DNA from: Rosellinia necatrix
Lineage: Eukaryota > Ascomycota > Sordariomycetes > Xylariales > Xylariaceae
Direction of reading: 5' to 3'
Length of the DNA: 64,000 nt
NCBI GenBank assembly: GCA_021209875.1
Contig: JAGYVD010000004.1
Location: 496,001 to 560,000, forward strand
Under the pieces are notes generated by a model that saw only the letters and a list, made by a program, of their open reading frames with translations, had not been told where the DNA came from and ran no database searches. This document shows, in pieces, positions 46,726-64,000 of the stretch. The stretch's first letter is position 1, and the number at the start of each line of letters is the position of its first letter. The translations under genes and the position numbers were made by a program.

Positions 46726-49700
46726 TCAGGCGAGCAGGCGCGTCTCGGGCGGCCCGAGGTAGCTGCTCCGGAGCGCGCCCCGCGTGTCCAGCACGATCTT
46801 CTCGAGGTACACCTCGGGGGAGTTGACGCGCCAGCGCAGCGTGTGCTTACCCGCGGCGGCGGCCCCGAGCGTGACGTTGCGCGCCCACACGTTGTCCGCG
46901 ACGGCGAGGCGCCAGTCGGGCGGCGTGCCCCCCGGGGTGGCGGGGTCGCCGAGCACGCGCGTGAAGCGATCCGGGCCGCCGTCGAGCGCGAGGGAGAAGC
47001 GCATGGGCAGCGTGGGGTCGGTGTCGAGGCCGGCGGTGACGTAGACGGTCGCCGTGAGCGGCGGCGACGTGGCGGCGTCGAAGAGATAGATGTCGTACTC
47101 GGCCCAGGCGGCCCGCGCCGCGTCCTCCGAGGCGCGCGCCTCCCGGTACGGCCGCAGCGCGAGCGCGCCGCCCGAGGCCGTGCGCGTGCCGAGGTGCGCG
47201 ATGCGCGCGGGCGCCACGGCGCCGCCTGACCGCCGCTGGAAGTGCGCCGCCTCGATCGAGACGATGCCCCCGGCCTCCGGGAACCCGGCGAACCCGGCCG
47301 GCACGGCGCCGCGGTTCCGGATCGGCAGGTGCACGACGTCGAACCAGACCGGGTGGTCGTAGTTGAAGCGCAGGCCGACGTCCTCGCCGAACCCCGGCGG
47401 CGCCGCGGCCCAGTCGACCGAGACGTTCACGCGCTGCTCCGGCCGCGCCGCGGTCAGCACGCCGGACGTCGGGGCGACGCGGATCCAGGCGAACGGGACG
47501 TCGGCGGCCCACGTGATCGGCGCGCGCGCGTCGCCGCGGTGGAACAGGTCGACCGTCCACGTGCCGGCGCCGTACGGGTCCATGATGGGCAGCGTGGGCG
47601 CGTACTTGCCGGTCGTGGGGCGCGAGGCCCAGCCCGAGGCGAGCGAGCGCGCCTGCGCCTGCGCGCTGCCGCTGCCCTCGGCGAAGATGCCGAGGTTGCC
47701 GAACCCGGCCGACGCGTTCTGGCGCTGCTGCACGTACCAGAGCCCGGCGAGGACGTCCTTGGTCGGCTCGGCCCAGTCGTCGCCGCCGCCGCCCTGCGCG
47801 TACTGGTCGTAGTGCGGCTGCGACAGCATCCCGGCCCACTTGCCGCCGGCGACGGCGGTGTCGTACGTCTCCGTGAGCTCGAAGTCGCGGTCGAACGACG
47901 CCCGGACCCCTTCGGCCAGCGCGTTCGCCGAGTTCCGCCGCTCCAGCCCGATCTGCTGGTTCTTCCCGAGCCCCAGGACCGCGTCGTGGTATGCCTGCCC
48001 GGACAGGATCGGGTATTGCACGTGGTGCCAGTACGCGTCCTTGCGGTCGGAGGGCAGCCGGTCGAGGACGGAAATCACTTTGTCGGCGAGGGCTTGCCAC
48101 TCGGCCAGGACCCGCTCGCTCTCGTGGTAGTTTATGACCGAGTACGTTTGCGCCTGGATCGATTCGTATTTCCTTCGCCCGATGAGCCTGCTCTGCTCCA
48201 TGAGGATCGCGGATATCTCCGAGGCGTGGTCCGGGCCGAACTCTCGGGAAGCGAAGGCCTCGAGGTAATCCGGGATCGTGTCGAAGTCGATGGAGGATGC
48301 GTTCCACGCGAGGTCCATGGCGAAGCCGAATGGCATTTCGACGGGTTTGATATCGGCGATGTTGATGACCCATATGCGGTCGGCGCCTCGCTGGTACGCC
48401 TGGGACAGCTCTTTATAGATCTTTGGCTGAAAATCACCTTATTAGCACAGTTACATGACATGAATATTATTCAACTTACCAGATTATTGGTGTTTTGCCA
48501 CTTATATGACTTAGGAACGCCAACATATTCCATATGATAGTATATCTAGGGAGCCCATATTATCAGCATGTCCGTTATGCAGGAGAGAATTAGGGCTTCG
48601 TCTTACTCCCACGCCACCGGATCTTGCTGTCTCATTAGCAAGAGGTAGCCTTTGGATATTTCCCATATTGTCATCTGTAAACATCAAAGTGACATCGTCG
48701 GGAGGGAGTAAGCCAGCCGCGTAATACGTAGCCACTTCCTTATAAATCGTCCAGACCTCTGCCAAACATTAGCTTCCCCCCTCGGGGTGTAGGCCCACGG
48801 AGAACATACGTCTTGCTGCAGATTCATTGCCGTAATACTTGGCAAGTATTCCTCGCTGTGTCTTAAAGACATCCTCAAGAATTGCGACTGGGTCATCCGC
48901 TTGGATTGGGCCGTCGCCCTCGCCGCGCATGCCGAGAGTGAAATACGTCTCGTTCTGCTCGGCCCGGCGTGCACCAGAGTCCATGAAGGCTGTGACATTA
49001 TCCCTATTTTTCTCCCAATCCCAAGGGCCTTTAATTGTCTCATTCCATTCATTAGTAGCCCTCTGCATAGGTTCGTGATGACTGGTTGATACTACGATTC
49101 CGTAGTCGTCCGCAAGCTGCATGTTGCCGGGATCATCAGTGAAAAAGATGTTGCCAGGAGCCGGTACCCAGGATTTCCACATCGACGGCCAAATGAAATT
49201 TCCCTTCAACCGCAACAGCATGTCAAATACATGTTTGTAAAACTCGGTGTTGATCGGGTAATGATCAACCCCATGAGCTTTCGACCACCACCTATGATCG
49301 TTAAAGCCATGCCAATTCGGACGAAGATAGGGGTTATGCATACCCTGTCAACCCAGGGGCTTCATCGTTGATAAAGAGACCCCGGTATCGAACACTGGGG
49401 GGTCCGAATGTCGTCTTCTTCGCGACGGCGTAAATCTCCTCGTGTTTCGTTACAGGAACATCCGCCCACCAATGAAACCTGTGTGCGTTAGTTGGCTTTA
49501 TACCCGTTAACGAAGTCCTCGTAACAAAACCTACGGCGATCGGCCACACTGTTCTGAAAGCGTGTATACACCAAACATCGCGCCCCTCTTATCACTTCCA
49601 ATGATGAGGAGAGCCTTCTTGATACCGGGTATCGGGAAATCCGCAACGCTCGTCTGGTAGGTTTCCCATTTCCCTTCGATTTCGGAGACGTCTAGCTTCC

Positions 49701-50019
49701 CGCTTTGAACCATTGCCTTCACCAGGCTCGAATCGGCCGTCGCAATAATGATGGCATTGCCCGTACAGCCCGCGCACTCCGGGGATTCTCCACCCTCCAC
49801 TTTGATCAAGGAAGGTCGCGTACCTGTGATGGCCTCGAAGTCATCGGCGAGACTCGTCGCCGCGATCTCGACTCCAACGGGATCATCCTCGCCGTACACG
49901 AATGAAGCATCGTGAAGAGGAACAAATGCCTCAGCGCTCTCAAAGGAGACGATAATTTCCTCCAACAACCCCGAGACCAGGGCCGAGAAGCCTAGGCATA
50001 AGAATCCTGAAAGCCTCAT
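46726..50019 (-). CDS. GH115 alpha-glucuronidase, secreted
   Basis: Six exons: 50019-49535, 49478-49344, 49291-48810, 48758-48607, 48545-48480 and 48426-46726, giving 1,006 residues with exact phases. Signal peptide about 1-17 (MRLSGFLCLGFSALVSG). GH115 hallmarks in order: SDKRGAMFGVYTLSEQ, FINDEAPGLTGWWSKAHG, FYKHVFDMLLRLKGNFIWP, FTDDPGNMQLADDYGIVVST, SHHEPMQRATNEWN, LMFTDDNMGNIQRLP, YYHMEYVGVPKSYKWQNTNN and RIWVINIADIKPVEMPFGFAMDLAW. A C-terminal beta-rich region follows. The family removes (4-O-methyl)glucuronic acid side chains from xylan, acting outside the cell on hemicellulose. The last exon changes sharply to GC-rich, GC3-biased codons from about 48300 to 46726, while the first five exons have ordinary composition. 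The short second intron (49343-49292) hides an apparent frame break at LTG/WWSK. Confidence 0.93.
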
Positions 50020-50781
50020 GTTGATATTCAGAGGGGATCGTGTCGCTGCTCATACGATGAAGCGAGAGGCCGTCATTTTGCCCCGCGTCAATGCGCCCAG
50101 CATAGGCCCTATTTATCCCCTCATTTCTCTGTCGCTTCGCTGTTTACGAAATGTTGCATCCATACCCATCGCAAATCATACTTCCCCGCGCTGTCTCCTC
50201 TTTGGCACATGATCATCAACAATCACCACTCGGTGTTTTCGGCAAAGGGAACCGGAATAACTGCAACGATGATCCCGATCCACTATTCCCCGATCTGCAA
50301 GCTATATGCCGTAGACGGTTTCGATGATGAACGTAGATTGGGATTATATCAGCCCTACCCCAACTTCCCGACGCTCTATGCGGGGAACAAATCGGCTAGT
50401 ATGTAGATCAGATCTCGTCAGTAGTGTACACAAATATGAGCTCACCTCATTTCAGCGCTCAGCTTTTAACCTCGGGCAGCCAAGGCTCCCTAGCCAGTGC
50501 ATGAATTTGTCGTCCCTCCTTTGAGAGACAGATGAAACAGCGCAGGTCATCGCCATTTTAGATGAGAAACATCCACATCGATTCCATGCACGATATTGAG
50601 GCATATACTTGGCACACCTCATAAGATATTACGAGCAACTTAATCGACTCCAATTCTCCCTCGTCCCCTTCCACTGGCGGTGGGGGTTATATATAGTGCA
50701 CGCCTCGCTAGTCACTACCGAGCCGTGCTCGTCAAGCTAGTGGCAAGGTTCAGGTCAAAGCGCCATCTCGCCCATCTAGTG

Positions 50782-50834
50782 TACATACTTACATACCTAC
50801 TTACATACATACATACATACGTACATACATATGT
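50782..50834. repeat. ACAT-type microsatellite
   Basis: Imperfect tandem ACATAC/TACA units (ttacatacatacatacatac). Confidence 0.8.
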
Positions 50835-51339
50835 AAAGTATGTGATGACATCGCCCAAGACCGCTTACGCATGAGCCAGACTTAACACGTACCCCACATC
50901 GTCTCGGGAGATGTCTCGAGACCCTGCTTTCCCCAGCCAGCCTTAATCGCACATTTCCCATCCTCCATCCCCATCCTTGGCTGATCACCTGCCGTTTCGG
51001 GACATGTGCCGACCGCCGGGTCGACGATCCCCTCGAGAGAGATAAGCCACGTGTGCCAGCGCCGCGGTGTCTGAAGGGCACTACTGAGCGTCGTCGTCGG
51101 CGCAAGCGCGCCATGATCCATGGCTGCCGGGAGGGCGATGCGACATTTCGCGGCGCCAGCTGAAAGAGGAAGTCGGCGTTTTGGGGCGCGATACGCAAGC
51201 TCCCACGCGGAGGGGAGGAGGGGGGGCGGGCGGACAGCCGTCTATATATGATCGCGGGCCTTCGTTCGTTCTCCTCGTGCGTCTGCGCCGTTCTCCGATC
51301 GTCCACGCCAGCGCAGTTCCTCCGTCAAATCCTATCCAT

Positions 51340-51420
51340 TACCTTCTTTTCTTCCTCGTCTTCTTCCTCTCCCTCTTCCTCTCCCTCTTCCTCTTCCTCT
51401 CATCCTCTTCCTCCCACTCA
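51340..51420. repeat. CT-rich tract, (TCTTCC)n-like
   Basis: A nearly pure pyrimidine run of imperfect CTTCCT units ending 36 bp before the RNase start. Such tracts are common in the core promoters and leaders of highly expressed fungal genes. Confidence 0.75.
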
Positions 51421-51455
51421 ATTCCCCCCACACCCCCCCCGCAAGGACGTAGGAA

Positions 51456-52072
51456 ATGCAGATCTTCACGACAGTCTTGGCCGTGGTGGCCCTCGTCACA
51501 CCCGCCCTCGCCGCCCCGGTGCTGGAGGAGCGCGCGGCGGCCACCTGCGGCTCGACGTACTACTCCGCCACGCAGGTAAACCAGGCCGCCCAGAAGGCGT
51601 GCAGCTACTACCAGGCCGGTTCTGTACGTCGATCCCCCCCCCTACCACTCTCACCCGCTTAATTCTCCCTCGGGCGTTCCGAGGCTTCGGAAGCACAAGC
51701 AGCGACTAGCACCAAGTTTTTCCGCTAACGAAAAAAAAAGGCTCCGGGCGGGTACCCCCACACCTATAACAACTACGAGGGCTTCAGCTTCTCCGTCTCA
51801 GGCCCGTACCTCGAGTTCCCCATGCTCTCGAGCGGCGTCTACACCGGCGGTACGTCATCCGCCGTAAAGGGCCACACACCCTCCCTCCCTCGTCCCTTCC
51901 TCCCCTTTCCCCCCTTCTTTCCCTTTTTAAGTCTCGATGCTAAATCTGCTTGAGTACAGGAAGCCCTGGCGCCGACCGCGTCATCATCAACACCTCGTGC
52001 AAGCTCGCCGGCGCCATCACGCACACCGGCGCCAGCGGGAACAACTTCGTCGGCTGCTCCGGGACTAGCTGA
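51456..52072 (+). CDS. Secreted guanyl-specific ribonuclease (RNase T1/F1 family)
   Basis: Three exons, 51456-51623, 51741-51849 and 51960-52072, giving 129 residues. Signal peptide about 1-19, then a short propeptide ending EER, which suggests proteolytic trimming before [12 protein letters not shown]. The catalytic residues of the T1 family are all present: His63 in [11 protein letters not shown], Glu81 in YLEFPM, Arg99 in ADRVI and His114 in [13 protein letters not shown]. Cysteines 31, 50, 106 and 125 fit the family's disulfide pairs. The enzyme cleaves single-stranded RNA 3' of guanosine, outside the cell. It is small, as in Fusarium RNase F1, and lacks the long loops of cytotoxic ribotoxins. 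Such RNases serve in nutrition, and some fungi use T1-fold members as effectors. Confidence 0.93.
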
Positions 52073-52796
52073 AGGAGATCGGCTAGGACGCCAGATGATC
52101 CGAAAGGCCTTGATACTAATGTGTCATTGGGTCGCTGTATATAGCATCTTAGTTCTGGAGTTTTGAATCGAAGCCGTTATTATATGATGTCAAGTAGCCT
52201 GAAGTATTCAAATTCCCTGAAAGCGTGAATAGCATGCATAGCTCTAGCAGCACCATTAAAAGCTGCTTTGGCGTTCTGCTTCGAATGTGTAGCAAGAGGT
52301 GAGTCAGTTTTGAATTAGGCTCACAGATATGTCTTGCGGGAGTAGCTTTCGGAACGATTCTTGATGCTTCCCAGTGGCGAATTTGGAATTTTGTGTATAA
52401 AAAGGGATGTTAGCGTTTTGTGACAGTCATGAGACGAACTCGAGGCATTCGACAACATGTCGATCTCATCTATTGTGTGGTGCTGCACACATAATCAAAA
52501 GTTTGGCCCAGAGAGGCCGCTTATTTTATCCAACTACCTCTAAAATACGGCCCGAACACTTCAAATTTAGATTAGATAAGGTAAACTAGCTCGTAGGCAT
52601 CCGGATATTGGAGAGAGATGAAGATTGGATTTCTATCTCTATTCAGGATATCCAATATATCTGCTAGATGGCTTCGTAAGGAGGGCGTCGTATAGAAGCC
52701 TTCTAAATGAAGGCGTCGCCACGAAGTCGTCCTAAGGAAGCCTTCGAAGGAAGGCTTTGAATGATTGCACTAATCTGGTCTAGCACTAGTCTAAAT
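52073..52796. other. Intergenic, with GAAGGC/GCCTTC motif cluster
   Basis: No gene. At 52670-52760 there is a cluster of GAAGGC and GCCTTC motifs, some inverted (GCCTTCGAAGGAAGGC). Similar clusters occur near 17990 and 9470. Confidence 0.5.
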
Positions 52797-52894
52797 GCTT
52801 CTGGTCCCGCGGGGACCAGAAGCCCACCCTTCTAATCTACATCACACTTTCACAGACTCAATACCTCACTACCTATGGTAGACCTTACTAATCA
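52797..52894. repeat. Palindrome-headed dispersed repeat, copy B
   Basis: A 27-bp perfect palindrome (GCTTCTGGTCC arm, CGCGG centre) followed by TCTAATCTACATCACACTTTC and a tail ending GACCTTACTAATC. It matches 6872-6967 in arm sequence and tail. This copy is not AT-decayed. The centre of the palindrome differs between copies while the arms are conserved. Confidence 0.75.
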
Positions 52895-53320
52895 ATATTC
52901 TTCTAATATTATTTCTCTTTATTGTTTTTGAACCTGATCAAAAAAACGGTTTATATAAAATGGCACAAGGTACAACGTCTCCTTATATATAGAATCTGGT
53001 TATACTTATAATCTGCTTATGTTGCACGTGCAATTCTAGATTGTTCTTTGGTAGGCTCTTATCCACATGAACCGTGCGTTCAGGTTCCGCGTGATGGCTT
53101 GTTGGACAGGGGTCTGACCTGTGTCCCCCGAAGATTTCTCTATTTTTCATCCCTTTTTTGGTCGATTGTCCACCTGGTCACGTTTTGGTATTTCAATTTT
53201 TTCTTATTGGAAACATAAAAGCCAAGGTAGTCGTGGAGAATGAATAGAAAACAGCACTCACAGGTTTCTGGAATGCTAGAAACTCGGGAGAGTACCCCAA
53301 CAGTCCCAAGGGAAATAATG

Positions 53321-53537
53321 TGTCAGTCGTAAGGATCACGGAGCGAATAGATAGGCATGTTCTAGGCCGTAGGGGGGCTATGGTGGTAGTATTTAGGGCT
53401 CAATAGGGTTAAAAATTGATTCCTGAACCCTTCAAGACCCAAGGGGGTCCCGAAGGTCCTTATATACACCCATTTCCAGTACTAGAACCACCCTAGGTGT
53501 CGGGTGGTAGCTAGCAGGGTCATTATTGGACCTGACA
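53321..53537. repeat. Solo LTR-like element, copy 4
   Basis: 217 bp from TGTCA to TGACA. Its 3' half matches 8602-8825 (AATAGGGTTAAAAATTGATTCCTGA and a block with CTAGGTGTCGGGTGGTAGCTAG). No target duplication is visible, so its ends may have moved or diverged. Confidence 0.55.
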
Positions 53538-54195
53538 GAGAAAGACCCTAAGGGGGGTTGGAAACGCAAACATGAACGATTGACAGGCCATACAATATAT
53601 ATTGGTTACACCAGACTTAAAATGTGCCCAGCGGTATGGGAAAACCAGGATATGAGCCAGTGACGTGTCCGGTCTGATACCGATATGCATCAGTGGTGCA
53701 TGTTTGACAACAAAGACATCACTATTATTCCAGCGGAGTACAGGCGAAGATCATCGTTGGTTGTAGAAAACAAGGTTGTAATTGGCTTGGTGTCGGAACG
53801 TTTATATGTTCTGGAATATGAAAGCCCCATAAATAACATTTTAGGAGTAGTAGGGATGATACAGAAAATACAAAAGGTGAAGAAAATATGAAAAATATAT
53901 AAGACTTCTTAGTAGAGTTGCAAATTAATAGTATAGCTATTAGTATTCCCATCCAAGCACTAATTCTGCAACCCTGTTTCTTAGCTTCTATTTAGAACCT
54001 CTTATACAGGAGGTAAAGTTCACCCAGACAAGTCCCTTCGCCTTACGTTCTAAAGGTGTCCACATGTTTTGATACAGTTTTCTGCTAGCCTAGAAGGTAT
54101 ATAGCCAACCAACTAATTAGCCGCTAAATTTTCCCTTCAAGCCCCCACGACCCCATACAGCGGCGTCGGCCGAACCAACCGCAACAAAAACCCAC
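53538..54195. other. Intergenic stretch, no gene
   Basis: Mixed composition. A 68-codon plus-strand frame at 53685-53891 has no recognisable features. It lies downstream of the SDR relic. Confidence 0.45.
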
Positions 54196-55062
54196 CTAAT
54201 TACCCGAACCAGGCGCAGATTCCCGCCGTGCCGGGGCGTACAGCCCAGAGATGCCGATCCCGACGGCGGCCGTGGCGCCGGCGTCGATGGGGAGGACGAC
54301 GCCGGTGATCCAGCGGGCCTCGTCGCCGGCGAGGAACCGGACGCCGGCGCCGACGTCCCACCCGCTGCCCTCCGTCTTCAGCAGGCTCCGCTCGCGCCTC
54401 GCGCGGCGCGCGGCCTCGGTCATCCCCGCCGGCCCGCCGTACACCATCGGGGTGTAGACCATGCCTATTTGGACAGAAAAAAAAATAAATAAAAAATCTC
54501 CGTCAGCGACGACGCGGGCGATCATCCATCATCTCACCTTCGCCGTATTTTATGTATATAACACGCGTCCGGGGCGGAAGGGGAACGCAAAACGTAAAAT
54601 GCAAACAGGCACCGGTGCCTTCACGGGACAGACGCAGTTGACACGGATGCGGTCGGCGGCGTGCTGCGCCGGCGCGCCGACGGCGCCCTTGGAGGCCAGT
54701 CGCGAGGTCGTCGCCGAGGTTGACGATGCTCCCGGCGCACCACGGCCGCCCACCTCCATCATCGTCGTCGTGGCAGTCGTGGCAATCGGGGTCGGGGTCC
54801 AGGTTGCGACGCATGGCCGGGACGCACGCCTTGGCCATGCGCACCATGGAGGCGACGTTGACGTCGAAGGCGCGCGCGAACGCGGCCATGTCGACGGCCA
54901 CGGCGTCCCCCGGCGGGCCCAGCACGCCGACGTTGTTGACGAGGATGTCGAGGCGGCCGAAGCGCGCGAGCGCCGCGTCCGCCACGCGTCGGCAGTCGCG
55001 CTCCGACGTCACGTCCGCCGCGATCGAGATCGCCTGCCGCGTCCCCCTCGTCCTCGTCATCC

Positions 55063-55095
<33 letters not shown>

Positions 55096-55463
55096 GCTCG
55101 ATCATCGCGACCGTCTCCTGTGCCGCCTCGCCCCGCGCGTCCGCGCACACGACCGCGCACCCCGCCTCCGCCAGCAGGATGGCCGCCGCCCGCCCGTTGC
55201 CGATGCCGTCGCCCTGCGCGCCCGCGCCGGTCACGATCGCCACGCGGCCCGCGAGGGGAGCGGGTCGGGCGCGTCGGGCGCGGGGGCCGCTGCGGGTGTG
55301 CGTGCGGGGGGCCTCCGGAGGGGTCTGCGGATGAGCTGGTACCGCTGCTGCTGCTACTCGTATTCCGTGCGGTGAGGAGGCGGGGCGTGAGAGCCGGCGC
55401 CGGCGCTAGGATCCGCGGCCGCGCGGCCGACGTGCATCTCAACAGGCTGCGAGTTCTGTGCAT
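54196..55463 (-). pseudogene. Decayed short-chain dehydrogenase/reductase (SDR)
   Basis: SDR features are clear but lie in different frames. They are a mitochondrial-presequence-like N-terminus (MHRTRSLLRCTSAARPR, from 55463), the cofactor loop RVAIVTGAGAQGDGIGNG, DILVNNVGVLGPP (the NNAG-equivalent), GSIVNL, ADRIRVNCVCP, then after an intron GMVYTPMVYGGPAG and a C-terminal WITGVVLPIDAG. A frame change separates the N-terminus from the cofactor loop (55270-55340). A second lies between GSIVNL and SKGAVGAP, where the sequence is shortened and the catalytic YxxxK tyrosine is not seen. A third is a one-base shortfall at the last exon's donor (CCCGTGAAGG). Low-complexity insertions (Gly/Asp runs) also disrupt the fold. 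Either the gene is dead, or the GC-rich sequence contains assembly errors. Confidence 0.65.
55062..55095. repeat. CGT/CGC trinucleotide repeat in the SDR relic
   Basis: Imperfect (cgtcgc)n run that encodes an Asp/Gly stretch (GDGDGDD) in the SDR frame. This is not typical of the family and is consistent with slippage expansion. Confidence 0.65.
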
Positions 55464-55499
55464 TGCGGATATGTCGCACGTGTGCGAGTGCTTTGTTAG

Positions 55500-56482
55500 C
55501 CTAGGCAACAGAATAGAGTGACCGATGTGCGCCGTGAGGTTGGGGGGGGAGAAGAGGGGAATGAGGAGGAGAGGGAGGGGGGATCCTGGCGTATGTATGC
55601 AATAGAAAAAACGGCTGTGCTATCGTCGCACACAGACGCCCGCAGGCTATTTCTGCTGGGGTACTGCCGACTGCATGTCACAGTGGCGGCACTCATTGGC
55701 TCACTGCCACTGATGCGCCGACGGCCGACGCACGAGAACCAAGCAAGGCGACTTAATAAAGAGGCACGGGCGGTGATAATAGTTAGCTCGTAACATTTCA
55801 ATTTTATAATCAATTCTCCCCAAATCAAAATCATGCCAGACAGGCTCCAATGGGTAATCAGCTGAGCTAAATAATGCACACGGGATAGTGAGGTCAGTGT
55901 AATATAATACCGAATAATCCGCAAGCTCAACTTACATACAGAAGATTCACATTACCAAGTATTACCTACGCGAGGCGAACAATATACGTCTTCCAAGGGC
56001 CGCTTGTGCTGACCTACATGGCGACGTTTTGGCGATATAGGAGGACACTGAAAAGGACATGGAGTGCTGTCAAACAGTTACGATTAAGTAAATTGGTATT
56101 GACTTTGCCCTCATAACCTAAGCGCTGAGATCATACCCGTTCTGAAGACAACGCCTATCTAATGCATCACTCTCGCCGCGATGACTCTGATATTGGTTGG
56201 TATCGTTCCCTAGTAATCATACAAGTCCGTCCCATGAACCCGTCGCTGCAACATGAAAGGGCAACGAACAATAACGCCGTGGTTCCACCCCCTTTGCACG
56301 CCCCCGCGTGACAACGCCGACACTAACTACAATCCACGCCCGGTACGAAGCCTGAAGAGGAGCTCGTAACAAGGCCACGAGGACCTGGAGAGTCCCCTAG
56401 TCTCTAGGCGAAGACAAGAATTGATCATGTTTATTCTTCCTAGGACTCGCGTGACAACTTCAGCTGTGAGCAAACAGCCAAG
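55500..56482. other. Intergenic stretch
   Basis: 5' side of the SDR relic and 3' flank of the histone demethylase. G-rich tract at 55538-55590. No supported gene. Confidence 0.5.
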
Positions 56483-63639
<7,157 letters not shown>

Positions 63640-63765
63640 ACAGCACCGCACCAGGGACCGAACCCGATTTCTTACGCACGTACTGCACCGAAGGTGGGCA
63701 AGCACATGCTTTCGTCTGTTGGTACTTCCACATCTAACACTCTGAGCTGCTTTCGCCACGCGCGC
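63640..63765 (-). repeat. Possible tRNA-derived (SINE-like) element
   Basis: On the minus strand AGCTCAGAGTGTTAGA (63748-63733) resembles a pol III A box, and GGTTCGGTCCC (63664-63654) resembles a B box, about 70-95 nt apart. The acceptor and anticodon stems do not fold properly, so it is not a working tRNA. It may be the head of a SINE or a tRNA relic. Confidence 0.3.
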
Positions 63766-64000
63766 GTATAGTGTGTTAGGTCCGGGGGGTCGCGGATAGG
63801 TCTAATCATACATTCGGTAGCCGTCAATGCATGCTTATATGTTCTATCATGTGTCGATTCGGAAAAGAAGCATAAATGAAACAGGGCTTCATATTAGCAT
63901 CAGTTACATTGTCAGGTCAGTCTCAAGGGAGTGGAACCCACTCGACCGAAGCGGCTGATTCAACGTGCACTTACACTACAAGCCCTCATCATCCCCTCAT
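63766..64000. other. Right edge, no gene seen
   Basis: Short intergenic sequence with no open frame or recognisable repeat. Confidence 0.4.

Larger units (their letters stand above)
50020..51455. promoter_or_regulatory. Divergent promoter region of GH115 and RNase genes
   Basis: 1.4 kb between the two starts. It contains a TATATATA-type box at 50691-50697, a TACA/CATA microsatellite at about 50782-50834, a TATA-like TCTATATATG at 51241-51250 about 210 bp before the RNase ATG, and a long CT-rich tract at 51340-51420. No additional gene is supported. Confidence 0.5.

Noticed and set aside
46847..48537. Very long extra open frames (431 codons on plus, 508 codons on minus) over the GH115 gene
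   Set aside because: They are rich in Arg/Ala/Pro and arise because the GC-rich exon lacks stop codons in other frames. The GH115 frame has family motifs; these do not.
54503..55375. 304-codon plus-strand frame across the SDR relic
   Set aside because: Antisense to recognisable SDR motifs, with a low-complexity Arg/Ala/Val composition typical of GC-rich shadows.

Overview
The window is nuclear DNA of a filamentous ascomycete. The genes carry short introns (mostly 47-100 nt) with GT..AG ends and CTRAC-type branch points. Secreted carbohydrate-active enzymes are prominent, and the repeats show heavy C-to-T decay of the kind produced by repeat-induced point mutation (RIP), which points to Pezizomycotina, most likely a Sordariomycete. 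That lineage call is inference. There are no prokaryotic operons and no CRISPR.

Layout: 1-7330 is an extremely AT-rich block. It holds two head-to-tail, RIP-decayed elements, each bounded by 159-bp direct repeats. 7500-14120 is transitional: a dead SRPK-like protein kinase, three LTR-like elements (two with convincing 5-bp target duplications), an APH-type kinase/phosphotransferase gene, a serine esterase gene and a small CxxC protein gene. 14.1-26.6 kb is gene-poor; its only clear genes are a secreted expansin/EG45-like protein and a secreted HD-domain protein with a 28-nt exon. 26.6-28.5 kb holds a four-exon cytochrome P450.

The most interesting region is 28.9-42.6 kb. A 14-exon gene encodes a 1,821-residue GH18 chitinase with a CBM18 chitin-binding domain and a very long C-terminal extension studded with dibasic sites. 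It is transcribed divergently from a 524-residue three-LysM protein. A second, 335-residue four-LysM protein follows, with one unrelated minus-strand gene between the two. This matches the known fungal arrangement in which subgroup C (killer-toxin-like) chitinases are clustered with LysM proteins. The likely joint role is attack on, or shielding of, chitin.

43.6-52.1 kb looks like a plant-biomass/secretion module: an MFS sugar transporter, a GH115 alpha-glucuronidase whose last exon is strikingly GC-rich, and a secreted guanyl-specific RNase (T1/F1 type) with all four catalytic residues. 52.1-55.5 kb holds repeats (an LTR relative and a second copy of a palindrome-headed repeat from the AT-rich block) and a decayed short-chain dehydrogenase. 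56.5-62.2 kb is a complete KDM5/JARID1-type histone H3K4 demethylase gene (JmjN-ARID-PHD-JmjC-C5HC2-PHD). The right end is intergenic, with a possible tRNA-derived element.

All spliced models were assembled by hand from reading frame, splice consensus and domain continuity. Exon phases close exactly for every multi-exon model presented as intact.
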